Origin: an uncultured Kineosporia sp.
GTDB lineage: Bacteria > Actinomycetota > Actinomycetes > Actinomycetales > Kineosporiaceae
Direction: 5' to 3'
DNA: 14,619 nucleotides
Assembly (NCBI GenBank): GCA_937859855.1
Contig: CALMAR010000495.1
Location: forward strand, 1 to 14,619
Shown here: positions 13,952-14,619 of the stretch, one piece after another
How the letters are laid out: each line of letters begins with the position of its first letter
How positions within the stretch are numbered: the first letter of the stretch is position 1
The notes under the pieces: model-generated
The model's input: the letters and a program-made list of their open reading frames with translations, nothing else
What the model was told of the DNA's origin: nothing
The model's database searches: none
Program-made: the position numbers and the translations under genes

Positions 13952-14619
13952 TGATCCCGATCTCGGTGAGCATCGAGACGTCGCGGCGGCGGGTCCGCGT
14001 TACCGGGCAATGCTCGGACATCACCTACCGGAAGGCGTTCCCGGGCGGGATGATGAACGCTGGGCTCGCGCTGGCCCGGCCGCTGCGGTTCCAGCCCGAC
14101 GAGCTCGGCCACTTCTCGCCCGTCGTCATCTCCGACCGGCGGACCGCAAAAATATTATTCGACGGCTGGGTCGAGGATCTCGGCCGGCAGTGCGACGAGT
14201 CCGGGCAGGTGTGGAACCTGACCGTGATGGGCCCGGCCGCGCACGCCCACGACGACACGCAGGTGCTGATCTACGCCGACTGGCAGACCGACCATTTCTT
14301 CCCCGGCGGCGGCTCCGCGAAGTACTTCGACGTCATCCAGGATCAGGATCCAGACGACAACGACGGGTACCGGCTCGCGATCAACTCCGGCACCACGGTC
14401 GTCAGCGCGGACAAGGCCATCGTCTACTACCCGGGGCTGCGGGATAACCGGCTGAAACTGGCGCGGGTGGCCACCGGCCGCTGGTCCGGCTTCTCCGACA
14501 CGTCCAACTGGCGGTACCGGACGTGGGTGTCGAACGCGGTGGGCGGCCCGTACACGATGGTCACATCCGGGCAGCCGGTCGCCGGGGTCCCGCCCCACCG
14601 GCGGGACGTGAACACCGTA
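13951..14619 (+). CDS. Minor tail protein, tail hub-like (3' truncated by window)
   Basis: ATG 13951 overlaps the previous stop (TGATG), and the frame stays open to the window end, giving 223 residues. The start matches a common actinophage minor tail family found second after the tape measure: VRVTGQCSDITYRKAFPGGM, then LALARPLRFQPDELGHFSPV, a strand pair ending FDGWVEDLGRQ, and WNLTVMGPAAHAHDDTQVLI. This family is thought to be related to the tail hub or Tal N-terminal domain, which plugs the tube under Dit. After residue ~115 a less conserved beta-rich region follows (WVSNAVGGPYTMVTSGQP). An A/T-rich codon run lies at 14146-14160. The C-terminal part, which may hold a receptor-binding or lytic domain, is not visible. 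Confidence 0.8.
   Translation, partial: MIPISVSIETSRRRVRVTGQCSDITYRKAFPGGMMNAGLALARPLRFQPDELGHFSPVVISDRRTAKILFDGWVEDLGRQCDESGQVWNLTVMGPAAHAHDDTQVLIYADWQTDHFFPGGGSAKYFDVIQDQDPDDNDGYRLAINSGTTVVSADKAIVYYPGLRDNRLKLARVATGRWSGFSDTSNWRYRTWVSNAVGGPYTMVTSGQPVAGVPPHRRDVNTV

Overview
The window is a 14.6 kb stretch of the virion-structure module of a tailed phage or prophage with a long non-contractile tail (siphovirus type). Every supported gene lies on the + strand. They are packed tightly: neighbouring stops and starts overlap by 1 or 4 nt (ATGA at 6716, GTGA at 8167, TGATG at 9369, 12582 and 13949), as in a single late operon. The DNA is strongly GC-rich, with G/C-ending codons, GTG starts and almost no TTA codons. 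Together with the style of the connector, tail-tube, chaperone and minor tail proteins, this points to an actinobacterial host. The genus cannot be read from the sequence. I saw no integrase, repressor, lysis, replication, tRNA or CRISPR sequence.

Region A (1-6719) is a block of fibre-like and carbohydrate-active genes. It holds the 3' end of an unidentified gene; a poly-Gly-linked glycoside hydrolase of the GH26/clan-A type; a protein of two beta-sandwich domains; a 644-residue protein with 18-residue repeats, a PKD/Ig-like domain and a possible beta-propeller; and an 800-residue protein with the same kind of N-terminal domain followed by about 26 copies of a 20-residue repeat (60 bp period). 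These look like adsorption or surface-decoration proteins.

Region B (6716-8637) is the neck: an Ig-like/head-tail connector fusion, a 90-residue small protein, an HK97 gp10-like neck protein and a probable tail terminator. Region C (8638-8771) is the longest non-coding gap. It carries three consecutive short hairpins just upstream of the probable major tail (tube) protein.

Region D (8772-14619) is the tail: tube protein, tail assembly chaperone G with a -1 frameshift extension T, tape measure (827 aa), Dit-like minor tail protein and the start of a hub-like minor tail protein that runs off the window.

Region B and D genes follow the standard siphovirus order. The unusual point is that the fibre/hydrolase block lies before the connector genes, on the side where the capsid genes normally are, rather than after the tape measure. 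These proteins may therefore be capsid fibres, or displaced receptor-binding and depolymerase proteins of the tail tip. Sequence alone does not separate these options.
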